DNA of 64,000 nt, taken from assembly GCA_900540995.1 (NCBI GenBank), contig UQHO01000001.1, positions 1-64,000 of the forward strand. The letters are read 5' to 3'. A model generated the notes under the pieces. That model saw only the letters and a list, made by a program, of their open reading frames with translations, searched no databases and was not told where the DNA came from. Below, piece by piece: positions 50,339 to 59,760 of the stretch. Each line of letters begins with the position of its first letter. Position 1 is the first letter of the stretch. The translations under genes and the position numbers were made by a program. The DNA is from an uncultured Collinsella sp. Its GTDB lineage: Bacteria > Actinomycetota > Coriobacteriia > Coriobacteriales > Coriobacteriaceae.

Positions 50339-51643
50339 ATGGCCAGAACATCACTTCGGACCATTATTTGCGACGTACCTGCGGGAACGCTCACGCAAGA
50401 TGAGAACGGTCTTATCAGTTTTACCTACGATCATGACTATGACGGGCCAGCCCTATCGACCAACATACCCGTATCGAATCGCACATACGGACAACAGGTC
50501 ATGAATCCGTACCTGTTTGGCCTTCTACCCGACAGCGAGGACCAGCGAAAAGCGATTGCCGCCGAATTCGACGTTAGGCCCAACAATCCCGTTGCGTTGC
50601 TCAGCCATATCGGACTCGACTGTCCGGGCGGAGTGCAGTTTTGTGCCGAAGAAGATGCCGATGCCGTCCTGCATCGCGCTGGCGAATACCGCCCTATAGA
50701 CGACCACGAAATTGCTCTCCGTCTCAAGTCGATCAGAGATGACCGCGATGCATCGTGGATGGGTCTAGATGAAAGTTGGTCACTCGGAGGCAATCAGGGC
50801 AAGTTCGTGCTCGCGTTCATAAACGGCCGCTGGTGCGAATGCATGGGCTCCTCGCCCACGACGCATATTTTCAAAAATGGCGTTATCGGATTTAAACTCG
50901 AGGCTCTGAATGAGTTTGTCTGCATGAAAAGCGCCCAGCGCGCCGGCATCGCAACGGCAAACGTCGAATATCGTATGTTTGAGGACGAACCTGCCCTCAT
51001 TGTTGAGCGCTATGACCGTGTGAAAGTCGAAGACGGAACGATCAGGCGCCTACATCAAGAAGACCTCTGTCAGGCACTTGGGGTGATGCCCGCCCAAAAG
51101 TACACGGCAGACGGCGGCCCGACCACCCGCGACATTCAAGAGCTCCTCGTAAATACGAGCCACCATCAACTTAACCTGTATCTGTTTACGCAGATACTGT
51201 TCTTCAACGCCGTTATCGGTGCACCTGATGCGCATGCGAAAAACTATTCCCTGCTACTCGGAAACAACAGTACAGCCATGATGGCTCGTATGTACGATGT
51301 CGCGTCGGGTTTGGCGTATGAGCGCATGCGACGTCGGGCGCGCCTCGCCATGAGCGTTGGCGGCGAAAATCGTGTGGGGCGCATCGGTCCAGGCGCTATC
51401 CGCCGATACCACGGTATGGGCGACCCCGCACTGGAGGCGGCGCTCACCGATGCAGGGCTATCCGAGAAGTTTTGCTTTGCGACCATGATGGACCTCGCCT
51501 ACGAGGTACCCATTTGCATGGAAAAGGTCATGGACGAATACGCCGACCTGCCCGGCATGGCGGACCTGCGCGAGCATATGCTCGGCCCCGTCTGCGAAAA
51601 CTGTCAGCGCACCCTCGACCTCATCAAGGCGGATATGGGCTAG
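50339..51643 (+). CDS. hipA: HipA-family serine/threonine kinase toxin
   Basis: 434 residues, normal for HipA. N-terminal Couple_hipA-like region (YGQQVMNPYLFGLLPDSEDQ), Gly-rich ATP loop SLGGNQGKFVLAF, catalytic GAPDAHAKNYSLLL and metal-binding MYDVASGLAYE. E. coli HipA phosphorylates glutamyl-tRNA synthetase and slows growth; the target here is unknown. Forms a two-gene operon with hipB. Confidence 0.9.
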   Translation: MARTSLRTIICDVPAGTLTQDENGLISFTYDHDYDGPALSTNIPVSNRTYGQQVMNPYLFGLLPDSEDQRKAIAAEFDVRPNNPVALLSHIGLDCPGGVQFCAEEDADAVLHRAGEYRPIDDHEIALRLKSIRDDRDASWMGLDESWSLGGNQGKFVLAFINGRWCECMGSSPTTHIFKNGVIGFKLEALNEFVCMKSAQRAGIATANVEYRMFEDEPALIVERYDRVKVEDGTIRRLHQEDLCQALGVMPAQKYTADGGPTTRDIQELLVNTSHHQLNLYLFTQILFFNAVIGAPDAHAKNYSLLLGNNSTAMMARMYDVASGLAYERMRRRARLAMSVGGENRVGRIGPGAIRRYHGMGDPALEAALTDAGLSEKFCFATMMDLAYEVPICMEKVMDEYADLPGMADLREHMLGPVCENCQRTLDLIKADMG

Positions 51644-51675
51644 GTGTCCGTAATCTCCCATTTCCCAAAAGAAGA

Positions 51676-51712
51676 GAGGGGGCACCCGTCGCAAAAGCTC
51701 GGGTGCCCCCTC
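51676..51712. terminator. Terminator between hipA and pepD
   Basis: GAGGGGGCACCCG and CGGGTGCCCCCTC pair around a 12-base loop, between the two convergent genes. Its tails are only weakly T-rich. Confidence 0.75.
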
Positions 51713-51769
51713 ACGTAATGTCATTTGCAATCCACCAGCACGTGGCTCGGACTGCTGCTAGCGCAACCT

Positions 51770-53227
51770 TTACGCAGCGAGGCGCTTGAGCACGTCGATG
51801 AGCAGCTCGTAGAAGCGCTCGGCAGAAGCGAGCTCCATGCTCTCGTCCGGGGTATGGACATCGGAGAGCGTCGGGCCCACGGCGATGGCGTCCAGGCCGT
51901 GCAGGGCCTCGGCAAACAGGCCGCACTCAAGGCCGGCGTGAATGGACTCGATGCGCAGCTCGGAGCCAAAGAGCTCGCGATAGCTCTCGACAAAGACGTC
52001 GCGGACCGGCGAATGCTCGGCATAGCTCCAGCCGGGATACTCGAACTCAAACTTGGCGTCGAAGCCCAGGACATCGGCAAGCGTCTGCAGGCGGTCCTTG
52101 AACTCGTTCTGCAGCGAGGTGATCGAGGAGCGCGGGGACAGCATGATCTTGACCTGGTCATCAGAGGTGGCAACCACACCGATGTTGGAGGAAACCTCGA
52201 CGGAGCCGTCGGTGGCGACGTTGCGGCGAATCACGCCGTTAGGGGCAAGACGCAGGGCGCGGATGAGGGCAAGCGCGGACTTCTGGTCCATGGCCTCGAC
52301 CTCGGCGTCGTCGGCAATCTCGACGGTGCAGGTAAAGCCGGGGTCGAAGACCTCGAGCTCGGCAGTGACGTCGGCGATGATGCCCTTTGCGATCTGGGCC
52401 GCGGCCTCGGCGGCAGCATGGTCGGCATAGACCAGAACAGCCTTGCACTCACGGTTGATGGCGTTGTCCTTGGTGCCGCCGTTGAAGCTAACGATGGCGG
52501 GCTCGCCAGCAACCATCAGGCGGTCGATGATGCGGGCCATGATGAGGTTGCCGTTGCCGCGCTCCAGGTGGATATCGCTGCCGGAGTGACCGCCCAGCAG
52601 GCCGGAGATGTCGAGCGTAAGGGTGCTACCGGTCTTGTGCTCACGCACGATCGGGCAGGTGTAGGTAACGACAACGCCGCCGGCGCAGCTGACGGTGGCC
52701 ACGCCCTCTTCCTCGGAGTCAAGGTTAATCATGGTGCGGGCGCTAATCTGGGACTTGTCGAGCGTCTCGGCGCCGACCAGGCCAGTCTCCTCGTCGGTGG
52801 TGAATACGCACTCGAGGGCGGGGTGAACGATCGAATCGTCATCGAGAACAGTGAGCATCAGAGCGACGGCAATGCCGTTGTCGGCGCCCAGGGTGGTGCC
52901 GTTGGCGGTAAGGACGCCGTCCTTGACGACCAGGTCGATACCATCGGTCGTAAAGTCGTGCTCGACGGAACCCAACTTGTCGCACACCATATCGATGTGG
53001 CCCTGCAGCATCACGGTCGGGGCATTCTCGGCACCGGCAGATGCGGGCTTGCGAATGATGACGTTGTAGACCTCGTCCTGGTACACATCGAGGCCGCGCT
53101 CCTTGGCAAACGCAACCAGGAAATCGCTGATGCCCTTTTCGTTGCCAGACCCACGGGGGATCGCGCTGACCTCCTCAAAGAAATGGAACAGCTGGGCGGG
53201 CTCGTAGCCGGTAATCTTGTAGTCCAT
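51770..53227 (-). CDS. pepD: Aminoacyl-histidine dipeptidase (PepD, M20 family)
   Basis: 485 residues. The M20 metal and catalytic blocks are MLQGHIDMVCDK, LGADNGIAVALML, TDEETGLVGAE and the late AGLECGLFAE. It cleaves Xaa-His and other dipeptides in the cytoplasm. Start 53227 (MDYKITGYEP) has AAGGAGG; the frame extends 35 codons upstream without a second site. Confidence 0.92.
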   Translation of the reverse strand: MDYKITGYEPAQLFHFFEEVSAIPRGSGNEKGISDFLVAFAKERGLDVYQDEVYNVIIRKPASAGAENAPTVMLQGHIDMVCDKLGSVEHDFTTDGIDLVVKDGVLTANGTTLGADNGIAVALMLTVLDDDSIVHPALECVFTTDEETGLVGAETLDKSQISARTMINLDSEEEGVATVSCAGGVVVTYTCPIVREHKTGSTLTLDISGLLGGHSGSDIHLERGNGNLIMARIIDRLMVAGEPAIVSFNGGTKDNAINRECKAVLVYADHAAAEAAAQIAKGIIADVTAELEVFDPGFTCTVEIADDAEVEAMDQKSALALIRALRLAPNGVIRRNVATDGSVEVSSNIGVVATSDDQVKIMLSPRSSITSLQNEFKDRLQTLADVLGFDAKFEFEYPGWSYAEHSPVRDVFVESYRELFGSELRIESIHAGLECGLFAEALHGLDAIAVGPTLSDVHTPDESMELASAERFYELLIDVLKRLAA

Positions 53228-53375
53228 GGTGCCTCCTTGGCGCAACTGGTTAGACAGTAAGACATGCGACTTGTATATTCCCAGACTTTGCGTGCATAAA
53301 CCAGTCGAAAACGACGAGCGCCCTTGCATCATCGGCTAACGGCGGGGAAACGCCACTTTATTAAGATAAAGCAGG

Positions 53376-53897
53376 TTAGACGGGCCGTGCTGAGGGGACG
53401 TTGGACCCTTCAACCAGCCTCAACGCCTGTTGAACGTTAATGCATACACCATTGGTATGTTTAATAAGATTCTTGTCCTCCGTCACGACGTAATCGGCAT
53501 CAATGCGATTGGCGACGCCCAGCATCAGGTCGTCCTCGAAGTCGTTGTGATGATACTTGAACACAAAGGAGTCGAAGACCTCGTCTGCACCGACCGGCGC
53601 GATGAGGGCGAGCTCGCGCATCTGACGAACGCATGCCCAGGCCGTTTCGTCCGCCGCCGCAATGGCGTTATCGCTCAGCGAACCTTTCTTCCTTCGGCAC
53701 TCCTGCTTGATTGCCGCCGAGACAAGATATGAAACGTCTTTGACCGAAAGCGACGAGGCAAACAGGGCAATCCGCTCCGAGGCGTCGGCAATCTCGATCA
53801 GATGGACGACATTTGCCGTACGGTCGGACCTGCCAGAAAAGTAATCCATCCATACGTTGGTATCGATTAACAGCTTGAGGACGCCTTCTGTGCTCAT
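53376..53897 (-). CDS. PIN-domain toxin
   Basis: 173 residues. LLIDTNVWMDYF supplies the first acidic residue, a mid Glu/Asp lies in the helical part, and FEDDLMLGVANRIDADYVVT with EDKNL gives the rest of the PIN active site. Likely a ribonuclease toxin. Its ATG overlaps the antitoxin stop (ATGA), which supports a toxin-antitoxin pair. Confidence 0.82.
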   Translation of the reverse strand: MSTEGVLKLLIDTNVWMDYFSGRSDRTANVVHLIEIADASERIALFASSLSVKDVSYLVSAAIKQECRRKKGSLSDNAIAAADETAWACVRQMRELALIAPVGADEVFDSFVFKYHHNDFEDDLMLGVANRIDADYVVTEDKNLIKHTNGVCINVQQALRLVEGSNVPSARPV

Positions 53898-54253
53898 AGT
53901 TCCACCCACTCGGGATAGCGCTCCGCCATGGCCTCCTCATAGAGGTCGTCATAGTCTCCCGAGAACTCAGGGATGGGGATGCCGTATTTGAGGCACGAAT
54001 CGCGAACGATATGGCTGCCTTGCGCGGCCCTTGATTCCATGCGCCGGGGCTCCACTCCGTCAGAAACCGGAGCCGCCGCGTCTCCCTTCGAGGGCATGCG
54101 TCCGTTAACGACCAGATACTCCCAAAGTGTCCGAACGGCTTTTGACGGCGTCATGCCAATATGCGCCAGAACGGCATCTCCGGCTTCTTTGAGCTGGCGA
54201 TCTATGCGCACGTTCATCTGAATAGATTTTTTATCGAGCAATTCGGCTTCCAT
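53894..54253 (-). CDS. RelB/DinJ-type antitoxin
   Basis: 119 residues. The N-terminal ribbon-helix-helix (KSIQMNVRIDRQLKEAGDAV) and GMTPSKAVRTLWEYLV are typical of RelB/DinJ antitoxins. The C-terminal part (DSCLKYGIPIPEFSGDYDDL) would wrap the PIN toxin. RelB with a PIN toxin is a less usual pairing. RBS AAGGA. Confidence 0.8.
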   Translation of the reverse strand: MEAELLDKKSIQMNVRIDRQLKEAGDAVLAHIGMTPSKAVRTLWEYLVVNGRMPSKGDAAAPVSDGVEPRRMESRAAQGSHIVRDSCLKYGIPIPEFSGDYDDLYEEAMAERYPEWVEL

Positions 54254-54269
54254 GCCTCATCCTTCAGGT

Positions 54270-54300
54270 TGCTATACATCATCCTGGACTTAGTATAGCA
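54270..54300 (-). promoter_or_regulatory. Operator/promoter of the RelB-PIN pair
   Basis: TGCTATAC and GTATAGCA are inverted 15 bases apart, and the right one contains a TATACT -10 on the minus strand. The antitoxin probably binds here. The rest of 54254-54425 has nothing I can identify beyond a weak CTTACCGG/CCGGTAAG hairpin near 54326. Confidence 0.55.
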
Positions 54301-54425
54301 TCCATAAGAGCGCAGCAATGCCTTACCGGGAGGTGTAGTGGCTTACATTTTCCGGTAAGCACCAACCTCGAACAGCTTTCCACCATGGCAGAAATTAAGA
54401 CTCAAATGGGCTAACCTTCCGGCGT

Positions 54426-56057
54426 CTACAGCTCAATCACTTCGTCGCAAGCCTCAAGCAACTCGGGATCATGCGAGACAACAACCACTATATGATCCTC
54501 TTTCTTCTGTTGCAGAATATCAATGAACGCTGACCTACTCGCTCCGTCAAGAGCCGACGTCGGTTCATCGAATAACATGACGGGTGAGTCCTTAAGCAAA
54601 ACACGAATAATCGCAATCTTCTGCTTCTCACCACCCGATATATTATGGTTTTGCTCGTCCAGCACCCCATCAAGACCATTGGGAAGTGTTGAGACCAGTT
54701 TGGTCAGACCAAACTGGTCTACAAGTCGCCCGACTTCAAGAATTGGACAATTATCGCCCGCGAGTAGCGTCAGATTCTCTCTGAGTGTTCCGTTAACGAT
54801 ATCAGGTTCTTGCTCGGCAATACCAACGACATACGAGCGTAGATTTATAGAATCAATCTGACTCAAATCAACCTCGTCATAAGCAATAGTCCCAACGCAA
54901 TCATCGGGATATAGACCAGCTATGCCATCGAGAAGCGTGCTTTTCCCGCTTCCGTTTGCGCCCGACACGCCGTATAAGACCCCTCGATTAAGCGAGATGA
55001 GCTCTGGATAATCTATGATTCGATCGGTATCAGGGCGACAAATCGACAGGCCCTTGCACACAAGTGAAACAGGAGAGCCAATGCGGACAGAACCGTTCAC
55101 CTCTTCATCCATTGCCCAAAGGCGCTTAAGGCGTTGGGCGCTCACCTTGCTCGCCTGGTAGCTTTTGCCCCAAGAAAGCAAGTTCACCAGAGCAGAATTG
55201 GCGCTCGAATAATAGCTCAATGCCGTCAGCAGAAAACCAACCGGCATTTTGCCTGCGACAATCTCACAGCCTCCAATCGCGAGCAAACAGAACTGCGCAA
55301 AGGAAAAAATCAACTGATTCGCAAGTTCGAACCGTGATCCGGCTTTTTGGTTAGCCAATATAGCTGGATAAAGACCATCGAAAGCCTTCTGCAGCCTCAA
55401 GGAATAGAAATCGGATAATGAATGGCGACGAAGAAAGGAGACGCTCTCCAGCTGGCTCTGGAGAGTCCCATAGAAAGCAGCGGTCTTTTCTTGAAACTCA
55501 AAGCCTCGATTGAACAGCAGCCCGCTAAACAATCGATAAACTACTGCCCCCGTAACGATGCAGGCTAGACAGGCAATCGCCATCGCAATGTTTATATTCA
55601 TCAACATAATCAAGGAACAAACAATCGTTGCAACACCGCCAATGATATTTGACGCCGATGTTATTCCGAATATTATGAGATCGTTTGAATCGTGATTGAT
55701 TTGCTGATTATAATAGCCCGCATCAAATCCGATGAAAAACTTCCGGGGCAAACGCTTGACGTGTTCAAGTGTGTCAGCGTTAAGTTGATATCCCGCATGC
55801 GCTTGAAGGTCGACATAGATTAGGGAAGTCCAATAGGCCAACACCGACCCCACAATGGCGACCACGCCAATCGCGAAAATACATAAGACTAGCGTCCGCA
55901 AACTAATTCCGAGGACATTTTTTGCCGCCAGCACATTTACAGTCAGTCCCAACAAATATGGTTCAGCAAGGCTGCACAGTTGAGACAAGACATCGAGAAG
56001 CAGATAGACATAAAGCCTTGGCTTATGGAGGAGATATATCTTCCAAAATCTAAACAT
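54426..56057 (-). CDS. ABC exporter, fused permease-ATPase, of the peptide cluster
   Basis: 543 residues. Six membrane helices span about 1-290; the ATPase has Walker A GANGSGKSTLLDG, signature NISGGEKQKIAII, Walker B VMLFDEPTSALD and switch VVVVSHD. It is of the ABCB/MsbA type without an N-terminal C39 peptidase domain. It overlaps the 3' end of the radical-SAM gene by 8 bases and probably exports the modified peptide or gives immunity. MFRFWKIY is the chosen start; a Met five residues earlier is possible. Confidence 0.85.
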   Translation of the reverse strand: MFRFWKIYLLHKPRLYVYLLLDVLSQLCSLAEPYLLGLTVNVLAAKNVLGISLRTLVLCIFAIGVVAIVGSVLAYWTSLIYVDLQAHAGYQLNADTLEHVKRLPRKFFIGFDAGYYNQQINHDSNDLIIFGITSASNIIGGVATIVCSLIMLMNINIAMAIACLACIVTGAVVYRLFSGLLFNRGFEFQEKTAAFYGTLQSQLESVSFLRRHSLSDFYSLRLQKAFDGLYPAILANQKAGSRFELANQLIFSFAQFCLLAIGGCEIVAGKMPVGFLLTALSYYSSANSALVNLLSWGKSYQASKVSAQRLKRLWAMDEEVNGSVRIGSPVSLVCKGLSICRPDTDRIIDYPELISLNRGVLYGVSGANGSGKSTLLDGIAGLYPDDCVGTIAYDEVDLSQIDSINLRSYVVGIAEQEPDIVNGTLRENLTLLAGDNCPILEVGRLVDQFGLTKLVSTLPNGLDGVLDEQNHNISGGEKQKIAIIRVLLKDSPVMLFDEPTSALDGASRSAFIDILQQKKEDHIVVVVSHDPELLEACDEVIEL

Positions 56058-57336
56058 CGTGATTTGCCTCATGCGAATACTGATAATTACAAGCCAACCG
56101 CATTCTCTGCCTTGCATTGAATTTAACGCTCGCGCATTTTCTCTGACCCTCCATCGCGGCGTGGGGACATCCGCCCATACAAGCCGGAAACATTACACAC
56201 TCGCCACATACCGGGTCGTTTGGTAAATACTCCATCCATTTCAAATAGTTCGAATTAGCTTTCACACCTTCTCGAACATTTCCAACGGCGCACTCGCCCT
56301 TGCCAACCTCATCCCAACATTTAAAAAGTCTACCAAGCGGATCGATGACAAACGAATTAAGGGAAACCGCACAGCAGACACCTGGTTCATACGGCGTAAA
56401 CGGAATAACGTTGAATCCGCGCTCGCTAGCTTTATCCATAAAGAACGTTTCAACTTGAGAGAACCCACGCTGAGAAAAACAATGAATGTCATTTGCGCAA
56501 GTATCGTTAACATTGTCGACCGCAGCAAGATAAATCGCGACTTTACCGCGAAGCCCTTTAGCGTCAAGCTCGTCAATCAACGCATCGACCTCTTTGCTAT
56601 TGGACTCATCGACATTCACGCGAATGGTAATCTGAAGAACATCGGCACATGAGATTATATTGTCGATAATGGCATCATATGTCGGACGACCGTCGGCCGG
56701 GACCCTCCGCGAATCATGATCCCTCTTTGAGCCATCGATAGTGATTTGAACCGAACCGACCTGACAATCAGCAAGCTTCTGAGCAATTTCTCGCGTCAGG
56801 AGATATCCGTTCGTTACCATTCCGGCAGAATAAGTAGCGCCTGGCCTAATCGCCCCTCTCAGTTCTTTTGTCAGTCGCTCGATCATGTCCACACAGAGTA
56901 GGGGTTCGCCTCCATACCAGTCAACGTGAAGATCGTTGATCCCGGGATAGCCGGAACGCACGAATTCTGCGATATCCGTCATTGTCTCTTCTGACATAGT
57001 GGGGTGCGAGCAGCCCTTTTCATAGCAATAGGGACACCTAAAATTGCATGCCAGCGTTGGAGCAATCGTCAGTCCTAAATAGTCATTTGCAAACCTTGCC
57101 GACAAACTCTCAAGCATCAACATTCGCCGCTCGTCAACATCGTCATCTACCAACATGCCACCCATCTTAAGGGCCTCTTCGAAATCACCATCCAAGGCGG
57201 CAGCACCCTTGCGATATAAATTCAGCTCATTCGTGTGCGCAGCGTCAAGGTCGAGAACGCCACCAGACTGGGTATTGTAGATAGTGATACCGTTCACATC
57301 ATTCTCTTCAATAACGTTAAATTCAGACTCTTTCAT
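56050..57336 (-). CDS. Radical SAM/SPASM peptide maturase
   Basis: 428 residues. Residues 1-85 form a RiPP-recognition-like or winged region. The 4Fe-4S motif is C97-NFR-C101-PY-C104. DWYGGEPLL and TIDGSKRDHD are standard for the barrel. The C-terminal SPASM domain has CWDEVGKGEC, CGECVMFPACMGGC and a final C, which bind two more clusters. Enzymes of this type make thioether or carbon bonds in Cys-rich peptides (sactipeptides, ranthipeptides). Its start abuts the permease stop. Confidence 0.9.
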   Translation of the reverse strand: MKESEFNVIEENDVNGITIYNTQSGGVLDLDAAHTNELNLYRKGAAALDGDFEEALKMGGMLVDDDVDERRMLMLESLSARFANDYLGLTIAPTLACNFRCPYCYEKGCSHPTMSEETMTDIAEFVRSGYPGINDLHVDWYGGEPLLCVDMIERLTKELRGAIRPGATYSAGMVTNGYLLTREIAQKLADCQVGSVQITIDGSKRDHDSRRVPADGRPTYDAIIDNIISCADVLQITIRVNVDESNSKEVDALIDELDAKGLRGKVAIYLAAVDNVNDTCANDIHCFSQRGFSQVETFFMDKASERGFNVIPFTPYEPGVCCAVSLNSFVIDPLGRLFKCWDEVGKGECAVGNVREGVKANSNYLKWMEYLPNDPVCGECVMFPACMGGCPHAAMEGQRKCASVKFNARQRMRLACNYQYSHEANHDV

Positions 57337-58146
57337 TTATATGCTCTGTTTTCTGATAGCACCCTTGATAGCCCAACAAAGTCCGAGGATGACAATGGGA
57401 ACGACTGTTGCCAGCGCTACAAATAGCAACGTCCCCGGCACGATGAATTGAATTGGTCGCGGGGACGCAAGGGTCGCCAGCCATGTCAAGTGCAGTGGCA
57501 TATTTGGATTCCCATACCCCAAATAAAGCAGCAGGATGATGAACGATAGAACAAACGCGCCATTTCCAAAGAGCGAGATGGCCAGGACGAGCAGCAGGCA
57601 TAACGTTGTGCAAATCAAGGCAGCAAGAGACAGCCGAAGAAGAAACTCTCCGATCATATCCATCGTCATTCCTATGCCACTCGCGCTTTGGACCGCACCA
57701 ACGAGTATCGAAAAGAGAACAAAACCACCGACAAGCGTGACAATCGAGACAAGAGTCCTTGCAACCAACAACTGTACTGTTTTCATTCCCCTTGCATAGG
57801 AAACAAGCCATTGAGATCCCGTTATCGGAGTTCGAAACGCATAGCCGATGACGAGAACAGCAACAATAGGAAAGAACAGAGAATGGGCAAGCGGTGCCAC
57901 AGCGGAAAGGTAGCGAGCTCCATCTTTAACGAGGTCTCCCGGAATTCCCCCAAAACCATATTGTGGGTTTGGAAAGAAGCCCATAACACCGTCGCCAAGC
58001 CAATCGCTCGTTCCGTAGGCTCTCCATGGTTCATAAGACACAGAATAAAGCAATGCGAGCACGAAACCTGCCGCAATCAGCAGAAGAGGCGCTTTGCTCT
58101 TCATAACTCGATAGGCTTCAGCCTTAATCATATCTTCGCAGCGCAT
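57337..58146 (-). CDS. ABC-2-type permease of the peptide cluster (second)
   Basis: 269 residues with six hydrophobic segments (LLLIAAGFVLALLYS, LFFPIVAVLVIGYAF, LCLLLVLAISLFG). It resembles ABC-2/EcsB-type immunity permeases such as LanE/LanG. MRCEDM at 58146 has GAGGAGGGGG upstream. It starts 2 bases after the first permease and ends next to the radical-SAM start. Confidence 0.78.
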   Translation of the reverse strand: MRCEDMIKAEAYRVMKSKAPLLLIAAGFVLALLYSVSYEPWRAYGTSDWLGDGVMGFFPNPQYGFGGIPGDLVKDGARYLSAVAPLAHSLFFPIVAVLVIGYAFRTPITGSQWLVSYARGMKTVQLLVARTLVSIVTLVGGFVLFSILVGAVQSASGIGMTMDMIGEFLLRLSLAALICTTLCLLLVLAISLFGNGAFVLSFIILLLYLGYGNPNMPLHLTWLATLASPRPIQFIVPGTLLFVALATVVPIVILGLCWAIKGAIRKQSI

Positions 58147-58148
58147 TT

Positions 58149-58952
58149 CTACCCCCTCCTCGCTTTGATTCCCATGACCCCGAGCTGCAACGAAACAACG
58201 GTGCAAATAACAGAGAAAAGAATGATCTGATTAATGGCTAGGCCTTGAAAGCACAGATTTCCAAGATGGCGTAAGTATGGTCCGACTGAGAGCCACCAGG
58301 GAATTAGCGTCGATGCGTGATTGGAAAAGACCACCAGCGTATATTCATCGGAGGCGAGCAGCGTCCCGACCAACACCAACATAATGCTAAGCGGTGCATT
58401 TCTAAGTAAATAGAAAACTGCCATCGACTGAGCTACTAATGCAGCCAAAATAGCATCAATCAAAAGCAACACGGGTAGGTATCTATCAAGAAACACCCGC
58501 CCATCCACATAGCAGCCAAGCGGAGATTTGAAGAGAGCGAATCCCGAAAACAGGTTGAACGCTGCTGAAGTTGCAATCGTCAGAACAAGCCACTTTGCGA
58601 CAACGGCCTTTGCTACACCCGTCCCTTTCGCATACGTCACTTCAGAAGACCTGCTTTGATAATCCATGGCGCAGGAAATAACAATGCATCCGACTAGAAC
58701 GAAAAACCACTCGTAGGTCATGAATAGTGCCGTCCGAACCGCCGAACCAGCCGGGTCAGTCTTGTCGAGGATGTTTGCAAAGAAACCAATCTGTTTGCCG
58801 ACTCCCCCTAAATCAGATGTTCCATAAGTCCCATACATATTTGGATTACAGACATCTTTAACAATCCAAACTCCCCAGATCAACAACACGAAAAAGGCTG
58901 GATTTCTGAGCAACCGACGGGCTTCGCATCTAATCAGTCGCAGAAGTTGCAT
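58149..58952 (-). CDS. ABC-2-type permease of the peptide cluster (first)
   Basis: 267 residues with six hydrophobic segments. Its N-terminus MQLLRLIRCEARRLLRNPAF is similar to the second permease (MIKAEAYRVMKSKAP), so the two probably form a heterodimer with the ATPase. It overlaps the ATPase gene by 23 bases. Confidence 0.78.
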   Translation of the reverse strand: MQLLRLIRCEARRLLRNPAFFVLLIWGVWIVKDVCNPNMYGTYGTSDLGGVGKQIGFFANILDKTDPAGSAVRTALFMTYEWFFVLVGCIVISCAMDYQSRSSEVTYAKGTGVAKAVVAKWLVLTIATSAAFNLFSGFALFKSPLGCYVDGRVFLDRYLPVLLLIDAILAALVAQSMAVFYLLRNAPLSIMLVLVGTLLASDEYTLVVFSNHASTLIPWWLSVGPYLRHLGNLCFQGLAINQIILFSVICTVVSLQLGVMGIKARRG

Positions 58953-59658
58953 TATCTGCCTCCCCGATCAAATCCAAAAACCGCTTTTCCAGACTTCTGT
59001 CTTTGTAGGAGTTTTCTTCCTTAACGAGAAGTCTGCCTTGATGGAGAAAAGCAAAAGATGTCGCAACTTTCTCCAATTCATCTAGGTTATGGCTTGAAAT
59101 GAGCACCGTTTTATCCCGTTTGTCCTTCAACGACAGCAGGAGATCACGCACCTCAATCACACCCACTGGATCGAGCCCGTTTATGGGTTCATCCATGATG
59201 AGTAGTTTCGGGTTGCCCAGAAGAGCCGTTCCGATATCCAGACGACGCTTCATGCCGAGCGAGTATTGTTTTACCGATGCATCCGCCGCATTTTCTAGGC
59301 CAACGGCAGCGAGCACTCGATTAACTTCACTTTTCGGCAGCCCCCACTCGATACAGCGTGAGATCAAGTTTTCTCGACCGGTTAAGTTCAAGAATGCCCC
59401 ACAGCCGTCGGGGACGAATCCGATATTTCTGCGTGCTCTTGCCAGACCTGTTCTCCCAGACTCGCCGAAAAAACTGATTGAGCCTTTCGTTGCTTTAAAC
59501 AAGCCAAGAAGAATATCAATCAACGTACTCTTCCCCGCGCCGTTCTCCCCAACGAGAGCGCACACTTCGCCCTCATCTATATCAAATGAAACATCAGACA
59601 ACGCCCAGTTTTTGCCGTAGCGCTTTGATAGATCCTTGATTGAAATCGCATTACCCAT
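58930..59658 (-). CDS. ABC transporter ATPase of the peptide cluster
   Basis: 242 residues. Walker A GENGAGKSTLIDIL, signature YSLGMKRRLDIG, Walker B LLIMDEPINGLD and switch ISSHNLDE. The sequence type is that of bacitracin/lantibiotic immunity ATPases (BcrA, LanF). With the two permeases it would pump out or resist the peptide. Weak RBS GAGG far upstream. It follows the hairpin terminator after the precursor. Confidence 0.85.
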   Translation of the reverse strand: MGNAISIKDLSKRYGKNWALSDVSFDIDEGEVCALVGENGAGKSTLIDILLGLFKATKGSISFFGESGRTGLARARRNIGFVPDGCGAFLNLTGRENLISRCIEWGLPKSEVNRVLAAVGLENAADASVKQYSLGMKRRLDIGTALLGNPKLLIMDEPINGLDPVGVIEVRDLLLSLKDKRDKTVLISSHNLDELEKVATSFAFLHQGRLLVKEENSYKDRSLEKRFLDLIGEADNATSATD

Positions 59659-59678
59659 GTCTCATGAACCTCATTAAA

Positions 59679-59722
59679 AAGGCAGCGCGGCCGACGGATG
59701 GCAGTTATCGACCACGCTGCTT
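59679..59722 (-). terminator. Leaky terminator between precursor and ABC genes
   Basis: AAGCAGCGTGG and CCGCGCTGCCTT pair on the minus strand with a 20-base loop, followed by TTTTT. Located 39 bases after the precursor stop and 20 before the ATPase start. It would leave more precursor mRNA than enzyme mRNA, a common RiPP design. Confidence 0.7.
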
Positions 59723-59760
59723 ACCCTCTGCTGTCTTAACCAGCATTAGCGTTCGCGTTG

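Noticed and set aside
54426..59658. Lantibiotic (class I or II) gene cluster
   Set aside because: LanF/E/G-like ABC genes are present but there is no LanB, LanC or LanM; the modifying enzyme is a radical-SAM protein.
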